Source of the DNA: Anaerozeibacter quisquiliarum | GTDB taxonomy: Bacteria; Bacillota; Clostridia; Christensenellales; Aristaeellaceae | Reading direction: 5' to 3' (one strand) | Length of the DNA: 64,000 nucleotides | NCBI GenBank assembly: GCA_051162045.1 | Contig: JBISDI010000016.1 | In this document: one piece after another, positions 39,912 through 49,800 of the stretch | Layout: each line of letters opens with the position of its first letter | Numbering within the stretch: the first letter of the stretch is position 1 | The notes under the pieces: model-generated | The model's input: only the letters and a program-made list of their open reading frames with translations | What the model was told of the DNA's origin: nothing | Databases searched by the model: none | Position numbers and translations under genes: made by a program

Positions 39912-40805
39912 TCATGCCATCAGCCCCTGCCCCCGCGCCGCGCGCGCGGCCAGCAGCAGCGCGCCGGTCACGCCGCTGTTGACGCCCAGCCCCGGCGGCA
40001 CGATCATCCGGTCCAGGTGGACCAGCACCTTGTCGTGCGCCACATACCCGCCCAGCAATTTGAGCGTCTGCTCGCGCACCATCGGGAACAGAAAATCCTT
40101 AAGCATCACGCCGCCGCCCAGCACGATCATCTCGGTGGACAGCACCGTGATCGCCATGACGCACAGCTGCGCCAGGTAGTACGCCTCGATCGCCCAGCCC
40201 ACGTGGCCACGGGGCAGATCCTTCGACGAGACGCCCCAGCGCGCGTCGAACGTCGGCCCCTTCGCCAGCCCCTCGAGGCAGCCCTTATGGTACGGGCAGA
40301 ACCCGTCCGGCGCGGGATCGTCCGGATGCGGGCGCAGGATGAAGTGCCCGGCCTCGGGGTGCACCAGTCCGTGCACGATTTCGCCGTTTACGATCACGCC
40401 GCCGCCGATGCCGGTGCCCACCGTGACGTACACCAGGTTCTTTATACCCCGGCCCGCGCCCATTTGAAGCTCGGCCAGCGCCGCCGCGCCCACGTCGGTG
40501 TCGATGTCGGCGGGCACGCCGAGCGCCTCCGTCAGCTTCGGCAGCAGCGCGCAGTCGACCCACGCAAGCTTCGGCGTGGTGGTGATATGGCCGTAGGTCG
40601 GCGACGATTTGTCCAAGTCGAGCGGGCCGAACCCGGCCACGCCCAGCGCTTCGATCTGCTTGTCCGAAAAATACGCGATGATCTGCGGAATGGTTTCCTC
40701 CGGGGTAAGCGTAGACAGGCTGACCCGGTCGAAGATTTGTCCGCGCTCGTCGCCCACCGAACAGACCATCTTGGTTCCGCCAGCCTCCAGTGCGCCCAGC
40801 CGCAT
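39912..40805 (-). CDS. ROK-family fructokinase
   Basis: The 297-residue protein starts MRLGALEAGGTKMVCSVG (ATP site) and has VTVGTGIGGGVIVNG. The zinc-binding region HPEAGHF...FCPYHKGCLEGLAKGP matches ScrK/GmuE-type fructokinases. It would phosphorylate fructose to fructose-6-phosphate for the PFK encoded at 57.7 kb. AAGGATG precedes ATG 40803-40805; the frame is open far upstream, without support. Confidence 0.9.
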   Translation of the reverse strand: MRLGALEAGGTKMVCSVGDERGQIFDRVSLSTLTPEETIPQIIAYFSDKQIEALGVAGFGPLDLDKSSPTYGHITTTPKLAWVDCALLPKLTEALGVPADIDTDVGAAALAELQMGAGRGIKNLVYVTVGTGIGGGVIVNGEIVHGLVHPEAGHFILRPHPDDPAPDGFCPYHKGCLEGLAKGPTFDARWGVSSKDLPRGHVGWAIEAYYLAQLCVMAITVLSTEMIVLGGGVMLKDFLFPMVREQTLKLLGGYVAHDKVLVHLDRMIVPPGLGVNSGVTGALLLAARAARGQGLMA

Positions 40806-40926
40806 CGGCTTCACATCCTTTTCATGTGGATGCCTTATTCTACCACAAGCCCTCGCGTCGTTCAAGCCTGCGCGGCGCATAATGAAGCGCGCCGCGCGCG
40901 ACAATAGGGGTGGAGGTGGAGAAGTC

Positions 40927-41046
40927 ATGTCAAACCGCAAGGAGAGCGAACTGCGCACCACGGACGCCAACGACACCCAGAAAAAAGAGACGCAAAAGAA
41001 TCTGCCGCGAGGCCTGAACAAGCGCGGCAACCAGAAGAAGCGGTAG
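40927..41046 (+). CDS. small basic protein of 39 residues, unknown
   Basis: A strong GGAGGTGGAGA lies just upstream of ATG 40927. The product is rich in Lys, Arg, Asn and Gln, with the ending LPRGLNKRGNQKKR and no hydrophobic core. It could be a spore or nucleic-acid-associated peptide, but I recognise no family. Confidence 0.5.
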   Translation: MSNRKESELRTTDANDTQKKETQKNLPRGLNKRGNQKKR

Positions 41047-41047
41047 G

Positions 41048-41089
41048 TAAGCGCCGGTCAAATCCCACGCATGCTTTAACCGGCGCTTA
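41048..41089. repeat. palindromic element, short form
   Basis: TAAGCGCCGGT (41048-41058) pairs perfectly with ACCGGCGCTTA (41079-41089). Its inner sequences CAAATCCCACGC and TGCTTTAA recur in the larger element at 62478-62630, so it appears to be the same family without the core. It may also end transcription of the convergent genes. Confidence 0.65.
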
Positions 41090-41120
41090 TCGAACGGCCA
41101 CGGATGTTGCGGCAGGCGGG

Positions 41121-41798
41121 CTACCAGATGTAGGGAATCAACCGGTATCGGGTTGCTTGCATGTATTCAGGGTAGCCCGCCAGCCCGGCCGCGAGCACGG
41201 CCTCCTCGTTTCGGATGCGCAGCGCCAACGCGAAGGGCAGCAAAAGCATGGGCGGCAGCGCGGCGTAGGATGCCAGCACGAACGGCATGGAGAGGAACAG
41301 CATAAGACTCGCCAGGTACATGGGGTGGCGGACCACGGCGTACAGCCCGGTGGCGATGACCGCCTGACCCGCCTGCACCTCCACCACCCGCGAGGCGTGC
41401 GCGTTTTGCAGGATCACCGCGCCAAACAGGCCGTATCCGAAGGTTAAGGCGGCCAAGCCTGCGAACGATGTCCACATGGGCATTGTCGTCCACCCAAGGC
41501 GATGGTCGAGCCCCGCAAGCGCGAAAGAGGCGCAGAGCAGCAGGCCGATCAGGGCGACACAGCCCTTTTGCGCCCGCTCGGATTCCACGGCCTTGAGGCG
41601 CCTTTTGAGCGTATCGGGGTGCTTGGACCACAAAAACAGCCCCAAGCCCAGCATCAGCGCGGCGAGCGCGCCGATGAGCATCCACCCACCGGCATAGCGC
41701 AAGCTGCCCGCGGCCCCGAAGATCACCAACCCCATCAACGCAAGGCCCGACATGCCCTTGACCAGCATGATAAACAGCAGCCGCATCCGATCGCGCAT
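41121..41798 (-). CDS. isoprenylcysteine carboxyl methyltransferase-like membrane protein (ICMT/PEMT type)
   Basis: The 225-residue protein has about six membrane segments, and a C-terminal signature of the ICMT/phospholipid methyltransferase group: YAVVRHPMYLASLMLF, then RIRNEEAVL and YPEYMQATRYRLIPYIW. Bacterial members are SAM-dependent membrane methyltransferases of mostly unknown substrate. AGGGGG lies 8 bases before ATG 41796-41798. Confidence 0.82.
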   Translation of the reverse strand: MRDRMRLLFIMLVKGMSGLALMGLVIFGAAGSLRYAGGWMLIGALAALMLGLGLFLWSKHPDTLKRRLKAVESERAQKGCVALIGLLLCASFALAGLDHRLGWTTMPMWTSFAGLAALTFGYGLFGAVILQNAHASRVVEVQAGQAVIATGLYAVVRHPMYLASLMLFLSMPFVLASYAALPPMLLLPFALALRIRNEEAVLAAGLAGYPEYMQATRYRLIPYIW

Positions 41799-42123
41799 GG
41801 CACACGCCCCCTATGAATTGTATCGGCGCCCTGTTGAGCGCCTGCTGTCTACGGATGGATGATTATACCATATCGCCCGCCGAGTTGCCAGCATGCGGCA
41901 AATGGGGGCGCGGTTTACGCGGCGGGGATTCGCTCCCTGCGGCCGCATCGGGGCCGCCGCGCCGCCGTCGCCCGGAACCGGCCGCGTTTCTCGTGCCTGG
42001 GCGCCGGATACGGCGGCGCGGGGGACGGGGGAACGCCAAGGGCCCCGCCCCCCGGATCCCGCCAAAGGGCGAGCCCTCCGGACGCCCATAATCGCTCACG
42101 CGGGGTGGTTACGGCAAGCGCCG
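41799..42123. other. intergenic region, no gene seen
   Basis: This 325-bp stretch is very GC-rich and holds an extended -10 TGGTATAAT on the minus strand (41862-41870), the likely promoter of the methyltransferase-like gene. A stem (42117-42123 with 42129-42135) spans the stop codon of the carboxypeptidase gene. Frames open in it lack ribosome-binding sites and family motifs. Confidence 0.5.
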
Positions 42124-43290
42124 TCAGGCGGCGCTGTACAGCCACCTGCGAATCAGCATCCTCCACCCGTCAAAATACCCTCGCCGCTCGGCCGCTTCCG
42201 CGGCCACCACCGGCACCCGGCCCACGAGCCGGCCGTTCAGCAGCACGTCCACGTCGCCCACCTGCTCCCCTTCGGCGATCGGCGCGGCCAGGCGCTCGGG
42301 CAGCGCGGGGGTCAGCTCAATGTCCTGCTCCTCGCCCTTGGCGATCAGCAGCGTCAGGTTCTCGCCCAGCATCAATTCGATCGCCTGCCGGTCGCCGCCG
42401 TCGATCGGCAGCTTGCCGCGTATCCGCGCGCCCCGCTCCGCGACCGCGTACTTGCGGTAGTTGGCAAAGCCGTAGTCCATCATGGCGCCGGCGACAGCGA
42501 AGCGCTGCTTGCTGGTCTCGGCCCCCAGCACCACGGCGATCAGGCGCATCCCGCCGCGCGAGGCGGAGGCCGCCATGCAGTAGCCCGCTTCACTGGTCGA
42601 GCCGGTCTTGATGCCGTCGCAGCCGTCGTAGAGCCGCGTCAGCCGGTTGGTGTTGGTCAGCTCGGTCACCCGCGCCCCGGGGTGCTCGATCACGTCCATC
42701 CAGATCGTCGAGTAGTCGAAGAAGAGCGCGTGGCGCACGAGCTCGCGCGCCATCGCGGCCACGTCGCGGGCGGTGGTTACATTGTTCGCGGCGGGCAGCC
42801 CGGTCGCGTTGACGAAGTTGCTGCCCGTCATGCCCAGTTCCCGTGCGCGCTCGTTCATGCGCTGCACCATGGCCTGCTCGGAGCCGAACAGGAACTCGGC
42901 CAGCGCCACGGTGGCGTCGTTGGCGCTGGCCACGATCATGCTCTTGAGCAGCGCGGATACGCTCTGCTGCTCGCCGGCCTCGAGCAGCACCTGCGACCCG
43001 CCCATGCCGGCCGCGCGCGGCGATATGCTCACCATATCTGAAAGTGTCGCGCGGCCTTGCTCGATCGCCTCGCAGGCGAGCAGGATCGGCATGACCTTGG
43101 TGACGCTGGCGACGCTCACGCGCTCGTCGGCATTCTTTTCAAAGACGACCTGTCCGCTATCGGGCTCGAGCAGCAGCGCGCTCTCGCACTCGAGCGCGAT
43201 CGGCGGTTCGGCCTCGAGCGCGGCGTATGCGGGGGTGCTGGTAAGCAGCAAGGCCAAGCATAAAAACGCCAGCAGCCTCTTCGGCATCAT
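42124..43290 (-). CDS. D-alanyl-D-alanine carboxypeptidase (DacF/penicillin-binding protein 5/6 family)
   Basis: The 388-residue precursor has a signal peptide (MMPKRLLAFLCLALLL...AYA) and the three serine-peptidase S11 motifs: SVTK, SAND and KTGST. A C-terminal beta domain and a last amphipathic segment (GWRMLIRRWLYSAA) may bind the membrane. It trims the terminal D-Ala of peptidoglycan stem peptides; in spore formers DacF-type enzymes tune cross-linking in cortex or vegetative wall. GGAGGGG precedes the ATG pair at 43290/43287. Confidence 0.92.
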   Translation of the reverse strand: MMPKRLLAFLCLALLLTSTPAYAALEAEPPIALECESALLLEPDSGQVVFEKNADERVSVASVTKVMPILLACEAIEQGRATLSDMVSISPRAAGMGGSQVLLEAGEQQSVSALLKSMIVASANDATVALAEFLFGSEQAMVQRMNERARELGMTGSNFVNATGLPAANNVTTARDVAAMARELVRHALFFDYSTIWMDVIEHPGARVTELTNTNRLTRLYDGCDGIKTGSTSEAGYCMAASASRGGMRLIAVVLGAETSKQRFAVAGAMMDYGFANYRKYAVAERGARIRGKLPIDGGDRQAIELMLGENLTLLIAKGEEQDIELTPALPERLAAPIAEGEQVGDVDVLLNGRLVGRVPVVAAEAAERRGYFDGWRMLIRRWLYSAA

Positions 43291-43355
43291 GATCCCCTCC
43301 CCGGCTTGTTTGCTTATGTCTAATCCTACCCGCGGCCCGTCCCGATTATGCCATG

Positions 43356-43384
43356 TTGCGCTTTGACGCCCTGAATGGTATAAT
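43356..43384 (+). promoter_or_regulatory. promoter of the sugar-dehydratase gene
   Basis: TTGCGC (43356-43361) and TATAAT (43379-43384) are 17 bases apart. Confidence 0.7.
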
Positions 43385-43428
43385 GACACCATTCATAGAC
43401 TGCGCCCGATCGCGCAAGGGGAGACGAT

Positions 43429-45393
43429 ATGCCAAACACCAAGCAGGCGGCGCGCTGGCGGCACGCGAGCAAGATGGCGCTGCAGATCATGATCGACGTG
43501 GTGATCGTCAACGTATCGTTCCTGGCGGCGCTGTATCTGCGCTACGAGAAGGCGGTGCCCGGTTCGGTGCTGCAGCGCTACGTCAACATCTGGCCGGTGT
43601 TGACGCTTTTCTGCATCGCCGCCTTCTGCGTGACGCGCGTGTACAGATGCCTGTGGCGCTACGCCAGCATCGGCGAGGTGCTGCGGCTGTTGCTGGGCAC
43701 CATACTGGGCATTATGGCCACCTACGCGTTCGCGGTGGTGGCCACGGCGCTCGAGCGCACGGGCACGCGGCTGTCGTTCTTCCAGTACATGCTGGGGTTG
43801 GTCGGCAACAGCGTGCGCATACAGGCCAACAGCTTCCTGCACGGCAAGGTGGTCTACGGCGTGGCGTGGCTAATCATGTTCCTGCTGATCGCAGGGCAGC
43901 GGTTCAGCATCCGGCTGATAAACCAGCTGGGCGTCAAGCGGCGCGCAATCAGCCCCGAGCAGCGCCGGCGCGTGCTGGTGGTGGGCGCGGGATGGGGCGG
44001 CGCGACGGTGATCCGGGAGATGGCCGCGCGTGGCTACCGCGAGGGCATGCCGGTGGTGGTCGTAGACGACGACCCGGCCAAGGCCAGGACGCTGCTCAGC
44101 GGCGTGCCGATCGCGCCTTCTACCGAGCGCATCCCGGAATACGTCAAAAAATACCAGTGCAGCGACATCGTGATCGCGATCCCATCGGCGTCCGGCGCGC
44201 AGATGCGCCGCATCATGCAGGTGTGCGCGTCGACCGGCTGCAAGCTGCGCATGGTGACGGCGATGCAGGACGTGACGGGCGGGCCGCAAAGGGTCAGCGC
44301 CATGCGCGACGTGAACATCGCGGACCTCTTGTGCCGCGAGGAGGTCAAGCTGGACATGGCCTCGATCGAGGCGTACCTGACCGGCAAGTCGGTGCTGGTG
44401 ACCGGCGGCGGCGGCTCGATCGGCTCGGAGCTGTGCCGTCAGATCGCGGCGTTCGCGCCATCGCACCTGATCGTGTTCGATATTTATGAAAACAACGCCT
44501 ATGAGCTGGAGCAGGAGCTGCGCAGCCGCTTCGGGGATAAGCTCAAGCTGACGGTTTTGATCGGCTCGGTGCGCGATAAGGCGCGGCTCGACGAGGTGAT
44601 GGGCGAGCATAAGCCGGACGTGGTGTTCCACGCGGCGGCGCACAAGCACGTGCCGCTGATGGAGGATAGCCCGTCGGAGGCGGTCAAGAACAACATCTTC
44701 GGCACGTGGAACGTGGCCGAGTGCGCGGCGCGGCACGGGGTAAGGCGCATGGTGCAAATCTCGACCGACAAGGCGGTCAACCCGACCAATGTGATGGGCG
44801 CGACCAAGCGCGTGACCGAGCGGATCATCCAGCACATGGCGCGCCATTCGCAGACGCGGTTCATGGCGGTCAGGTTCGGCAACGTGCTGGGCTCGAACGG
44901 CAGCGTGATCCCGCTGTTCAAGAAGCAGATCGAGATGGGGGGGCCGGTGCGGGTGACGCATCCGGAGATCACGCGGTTCTTCATGACGATTCCCGAGGCG
45001 GCGCAGCTGGTGCTGCAGGCGGGCGGCATCGGAGAGACGGGCAGCATCTTCGTGCTGGACATGGGCACGCCGGTCAGGATCGTGGATCTGGCGCGCAACC
45101 TGATTCAGCTCGCGGGGTTCACGCCGGACGAGGAGATCAAGATCGAGTTTTGCGGGCTCAGGCCGGGTGAGAAGCTGTACGAGGAACTGGCGATGAGCGA
45201 GGAAGCGGAGACGCTGCACACGACCTGCCACGATAAGATTATGGTACTGAGCGCGATGGAGATGGACGAGGCGCTGTTTTTGAAGCAGCTGAACGCGCTG
45301 GATGCCGCGATGGACGAGGGCGAGGAAGCGGTGCGCGACGCGCTGCGCGCGCTGGTGCCGTCCTTCAGGGAAGATCAGCGCAAGGCGGGGTAG
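43429..45393 (+). CDS. membrane-bound UDP-sugar 4,6-dehydratase (PglF/CapD/WbpM type)
   Basis: The 654-residue protein has four N-terminal membrane segments (about 15-165), a first nucleotide-binding domain (VLVVGAGWGGATVI) and an extended SDR catalytic domain starting VLVTGGGGSIGSELC (about 322). The segment STDKAVNPTNVMGATKR is typical of this group, which uses Asp-Lys-Met-type catalysis. Such enzymes convert UDP-GlcNAc to a 4-keto-6-deoxy sugar for glycans. It is monocistronic here, with no glycosyltransferase cluster beside it. Confidence 0.93.
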   Translation: MPNTKQAARWRHASKMALQIMIDVVIVNVSFLAALYLRYEKAVPGSVLQRYVNIWPVLTLFCIAAFCVTRVYRCLWRYASIGEVLRLLLGTILGIMATYAFAVVATALERTGTRLSFFQYMLGLVGNSVRIQANSFLHGKVVYGVAWLIMFLLIAGQRFSIRLINQLGVKRRAISPEQRRRVLVVGAGWGGATVIREMAARGYREGMPVVVVDDDPAKARTLLSGVPIAPSTERIPEYVKKYQCSDIVIAIPSASGAQMRRIMQVCASTGCKLRMVTAMQDVTGGPQRVSAMRDVNIADLLCREEVKLDMASIEAYLTGKSVLVTGGGGSIGSELCRQIAAFAPSHLIVFDIYENNAYELEQELRSRFGDKLKLTVLIGSVRDKARLDEVMGEHKPDVVFHAAAHKHVPLMEDSPSEAVKNNIFGTWNVAECAARHGVRRMVQISTDKAVNPTNVMGATKRVTERIIQHMARHSQTRFMAVRFGNVLGSNGSVIPLFKKQIEMGGPVRVTHPEITRFFMTIPEAAQLVLQAGGIGETGSIFVLDMGTPVRIVDLARNLIQLAGFTPDEEIKIEFCGLRPGEKLYEELAMSEEAETLHTTCHDKIMVLSAMEMDEALFLKQLNALDAAMDEGEEAVRDALRALVPSFREDQRKAG

Positions 45394-45404
45394 AGGCTAG
45401 AGGT

Positions 45405-45437
45405 AAGCGGCAGGGGGAATTCCCCCTGCCGCTTTTT
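45405..45437 (+). terminator. strong terminator
   Basis: A perfect 30-bp palindrome (45405-45434) runs into TTTTTT at 45433-45438. Confidence 0.95.
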
Positions 45438-45449
45438 TCGCTCCACCCC

Positions 45450-45478
45450 TTGACAAACACAAACGAATGTTCTAAAAT
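45450..45478 (+). promoter_or_regulatory. dinB promoter
   Basis: TTGACA (45450-45455) and TAAAAT (45473-45478) are 17 bases apart. Confidence 0.85.
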
Positions 45479-45485
45479 AGCGATG

Positions 45486-45499
45486 AGAACATATGTTTG
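45486..45499 (+). promoter_or_regulatory. LexA (SOS) box over the dinB start site
   Basis: AGAACATATGTTTG is two changes away from the Gram-positive SOS consensus CGAACATATGTTCG. It covers the predicted transcription start, as expected for LexA repression. Confidence 0.8.
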
Positions 45500-45516
45500 C
45501 CTAGGGGGATTGTCCT

Positions 45517-46755
45517 ATGGAACGCGTCATCCTGCACGCGGACGCGAACAGCTTCTACGCCTCGGTGGAACTGCTGGGCCGCCCGGAACTCAAAACGCAA
45601 CCCGTCGCCGTGTGCGGCGACTCGGAGGCGCGCCACGGCATCGTGCTGGCCAAGAACCAGCCAGCGCGGGCCATGGGGGTGGCGACCGGCGAGCCGATCT
45701 GGCAGGCGCGGCGCAAGTGCCCGGGCCTGGTGGCGCTGCCGCCCCACTTCGATCAGTACATGCGCTATTCGCGGCTGCTGCGTGACATTTACGCCCAATA
45801 CACCGACCGGGTAGAGCCCTACGGGCTGGACGAGGCGTGGCTGGACATCAGCGCGCCGGGGGTCACGGTGGCGGCGGGCGAGCGACTGGCCGACATGATC
45901 CGGCTTCGCTCGCGCGCGGAGCTGGGCATCACGGTGTCGGTGGGCGTGTCGTTTGGCAAGGTGATGGCGAAGCTCGCCTCCGACATGAAGAAGCCCGACG
46001 GCACCACCGTGCTTAAGCGCGACGACTTTCAAGCGAAGGCCTGGCCGCTGCCGGCGGAGGCGCTGCTGTACGTGGGCGGCAGTACGCTTGCGCAGCTTAC
46101 GCAATTGAACATCCGCACGATCGGCGACCTGGCGCGCTCCGACGAGGCGGCGCTGACCTTAAAGCTCGGCAAGCACGGGGCCATGCTCAAGGCGTTTGCG
46201 CTGGGGCTGGACGCAGGAGAGGTCGCCGAGGACGGCGCGCACATACCGCCGCGCAGTGTCGGCCACAGCGTGACGCTGCCCAAAGATGTGGAGACGCCGG
46301 AGCAGGCGCGCTGCGTGCTGTACCAACTGGCCGAGGCGGTGTGCGCGCGGATGCGGGAACAACACCTGGCCGCGGGCTGCGTGAGCATCGCGCTGCGCGC
46401 GCCCGACCTCAGCTGGCGTTCCCGCCAGATGCCGCTTTTGCCCGAGAGCTGCCTGACCGGCGAGGTGGCCGCGGCGGCCATGCGGCTGTTCGAGGCCGGC
46501 GCGTCGCCGCTGCCGCTGCGGAGCATGGGCTTGACGTGTTCGCGGCTGACCCCCGCGCGGGGCGCGCTGCAACTGGACTTTCTGGGCGAGAGCGAGCGCC
46601 GCGCGCGCGCAATGCGGCTGGAGGACGCGCTCGACGCGCTCAAGGCGCGCCACGGCCACCGCGCGGTGCGCCGGGGTGTGGAGCTGTGGGACCGGCGGCT
46701 GAGCGCCGACCCGCTTAAGGAGCGAGACGAGATGATCCCGTTTCACGCGGTATGA
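45517..46755 (+). CDS. dinB: DNA polymerase IV, Y-family
   Basis: The 412-residue protein has the Y-family catalytic segments HADANSFYASVE and YGLDEAWLDIS, SVGVSFGKVMAKLASDMKKP, and a little-finger domain in the C-terminal half. It performs translesion synthesis, and its promoter carries an SOS box. GGGGG precedes ATG 45517. RecA and LexA are not in the window. Confidence 0.96.
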   Translation: MERVILHADANSFYASVELLGRPELKTQPVAVCGDSEARHGIVLAKNQPARAMGVATGEPIWQARRKCPGLVALPPHFDQYMRYSRLLRDIYAQYTDRVEPYGLDEAWLDISAPGVTVAAGERLADMIRLRSRAELGITVSVGVSFGKVMAKLASDMKKPDGTTVLKRDDFQAKAWPLPAEALLYVGGSTLAQLTQLNIRTIGDLARSDEAALTLKLGKHGAMLKAFALGLDAGEVAEDGAHIPPRSVGHSVTLPKDVETPEQARCVLYQLAEAVCARMREQHLAAGCVSIALRAPDLSWRSRQMPLLPESCLTGEVAAAAMRLFEAGASPLPLRSMGLTCSRLTPARGALQLDFLGESERRARAMRLEDALDALKARHGHRAVRRGVELWDRRLSADPLKERDEMIPFHAV

Positions 46756-46806
46756 TACCAACCGGACGACGAATGTGAGCTTCAAAGATTTGTTATTGAT
46801 TCGTTA

Positions 46807-46836
46807 TTGACGCTTCCGATGCCGAGGGGATATAAT
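46807..46836 (+). promoter_or_regulatory. promoter of the Ig-like repeat protein
   Basis: TTGACG (46807-46812) and TATAAT (46831-46836) are 18 bases apart. Confidence 0.7.
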
Positions 46837-46868
46837 TTCAAATATATGGCAGGAACGGGGGCGGTCGC

Positions 46869-49800
46869 GTGGGCGGAAAGTGGATGGGCGTTTTGATGGC
46901 GTTGCTGTTGGCCTTCGTTACGCCTGCGGCGCGCGCTGAAGGGCCTGCCCCCGATCCGATCCTGGTCGAATCCGTTGCGCTGTCAACCCTGGGCGAAGCC
47001 CATGTGCGGGTGGGGGAGACGCTGCAAATTCTCTCCGAAGTGTTGCCGACGGATGCCGCCGACCGCGCGCTTAACTGGTCGGTTGACGACGAGACGCTGG
47101 CGACGGTCGACGGCGCGGGCTTGGTGACCGGCGTCAAGCCCGGCAAGGTGACCGTGCGCGCGGTCGCGCGCGACGGAGGCGGGGCGGCCGGCGCGCTCGA
47201 GGTCGAGGTAAGGCCCGTATTGGTCGAGCGGATCGAGCTGTCGCTTGCCCAAAAGGCGCTGTGCTACAATGCGCGCTGGCCCATCGAGGCGCGGCTGACG
47301 CCTGAAAATGCGACCGATCCCGCGCTCGTATGGACGAGCGGCGATGAATCGATCGTCGAGATCGTGGAAGACGAGGGCGGCAACCGCTTCCTCAAGGCGG
47401 GGGACAAGGCGGGGCGGGCGGTGGTCGCGGCGACCGCGGCTGACGGCGGCGGGGCCCAGGCGCTGTGCGAGGTGGAAGTGGCCACGCCGGTCGAGGAGAT
47501 CCTGATCGACATGAGGGGCGTGGAAAGCATCCTGCGCGGCGAGCAGATCGAATTCACGGCCGATGTGCTGCCTTCGGAGGCGTCGGGCGAGCTGCGCTGG
47601 GAGAGCGGCGACCCCTCGGTCGCGACGATTGAGCGGACGGACGAGGGCGTGCGGCTTGTGGGCGTGGGCGGCGGCGAAGTCGCGTTGATCGCCCGGGCGC
47701 AGGACGGCAGCGGGCGCGAGGGCCGCGCGCGGATCATGGTGCGCGTTCCGGTGGAGGAAGTCCGGCTGCCCGAAACGTGCGGGGTGTTCCTGGGCCGGCA
47801 GCGGCCGTTGACGGCCGAGCTGCTGCCCGCGGACACCACCGACCGGCTGGTGCGCTTTGAAAGCCGCGATCCGGCCGTCGCGGCCGTGGACGAGCGGGGG
47901 CAGGTGCGCGGGGTGTCGGTGGGCGTCGCCGAGGTGGTCGCGCGCTCGGCGGCGGATCCGGACGTCTGGGACGTGTGCGACGTGGTGGTGACAGCGCCGG
48001 TCACCGCGATTGTGCTGGACGCCGAGGACGCGGAGGTCGGCGTGGGCGGATCGATGTGGGTCGTCGCCACGGTGTCGCCGGCGGACGCGGGCAACCGCGG
48101 CGTGCGCTTTGAGAGCAGCGACCCTTCCGTGCTGCGAGTCAACGATTGGGGCGTGGTGACAGGTGTGAGCGCGGGCGAGGCCGTCGTGCAGGCAATCGCG
48201 CTTGACGGCAGCGGCGTCATGGGCGCGATGGCCGTCGCCGTCCGGGAGAAGCTGAGCTCGATCGCGCTGCCGGGTACGGCGGCGCTGCTGCCGGAGGAAT
48301 GGATGCAACTGACGCTCGTCACGCGCCCGATCGGGCTCAATCCGGGCGCGATCGAGTGGAAGAGCGGCGACGAAGCGGTGGTGACGGTGGTCGGGGACGG
48401 TTGGGTGCGCGGCGTCGCGCCGGGCGAGGCTGTGGTCACGGCGACCGCCGAAAACGGCTTGGTCGCGCGCTGCCGGGTGAAGGTGTCGCACAGGCTGTCG
48501 GCCATCGAACTGTCCGATGAGCGCGGCGCGCTGGCGGCTGAGACCTACGAGATCGACCGCGGGCAGACGAAGGCGCTGCGCGCGGCCGCGCAGCCGGCCG
48601 GCATCCCGGTCGAGTTTGCGTGGACGAGCAGCGACGCTCGGGTGGCCTCGGTCACGCGGGAGGGCGCGCTTTACGCCCGCAAGCCGGGCGCAGTCACCGT
48701 CACCGTGACCGCGCGCGCGCTGGACGGCGGGCAGAAGGTGTCGCGCAGGCTCAAGGTGCGGGTGATCGAGTCGGTTTCGAAGGTGGTGCTGCCCGAGCGG
48801 ATCGATGTGCTCGCCGGGCGCGGCGTGCGCGTATCGGCAAAGCTTGAACCCAGGCAGGCGACCCATCGGGGCATCGCCTGGGCCACCGGCAACCAAGCGG
48901 TGGCGACGGTCGACGAGAAGGGCGCGGTGCGCGGTGTCGCGCCGGGCGAGACGGTGCTGACCGCCACCAGCCACAACCGGCTGGTGGGGCTGAGCCGCGT
49001 GGTGGTGTCGCGCGCGGTGCAGTCGATCGCGCTGACCGCCGTGCCGGCCCGGCCCAGCCTGAGTCCCGGCGACCAGATGACGCTGCAGGTCGCAGTGCTG
49101 CCCGCGGAGGCCGGGCAAGGCGTGTCGTTTGCGAGCAGCAACGCGAGGGTGGCGAAGGTGTCGGCGGAGGGCGTGGTGACCGCGCGCAAGCCCGGCACGG
49201 CGCGCATCACCGCGACCGCGCGCGACGGAAGCGGCGCGAAGGCACTGCTGACGGTTCGCGTGCTGGCGGCGGTCGACTCGCTGAAGCTCGACCGGCGCGA
49301 GCTCACGCTGTACGTAAACGGCTCGGGCGCGGCGGCGCCCGCCACGGCGCGCCTCAAGGCAAAGCTCACGCCCAAGACCGCCGCGAAGCACGCGGTTGCG
49401 TGGAGCTCGAGCGAGCCGGACGTCGCCACGGTCGACGAACACGGCGTGGTGACCGCGCGGCGCGACGGTCTGGCGATCATCGTTGCCTCGACCGAAAACG
49501 GCCGGTCCGACCGAGCCGCGGTGTGGATCAAGACACTGCCCACGCAGGTCGCGCTGGCCCGCGATCAGATTGTGCTGGCGGCCCGAACCGCGTTCGACCT
49601 CAGGGAAGGCCTTGAGATGGACGGCACCGAGGACGCGCTGCGCTGGACGAGCTCAAGGCCCGCCGTCGCCAAGGTATCCAAGGAGGGCGTGGTGCGCGCC
49701 GGCGCAAAGCCCGGCCGCACGACGGTCACCGCCGCGACCAAGAACGGCCTCAAGGCCAGCTGCATTGTGGAAGTAACCGCGCAACAGGCCACGCCCGCGC

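Noticed and set aside
41859..42611. Plus-strand ORFs in the GC-rich gap and opposite the carboxypeptidase
   Set aside because: Arg/Pro/Ala-rich translations without ribosome-binding sites; most of their length is antisense to dacF-type coding sequence.
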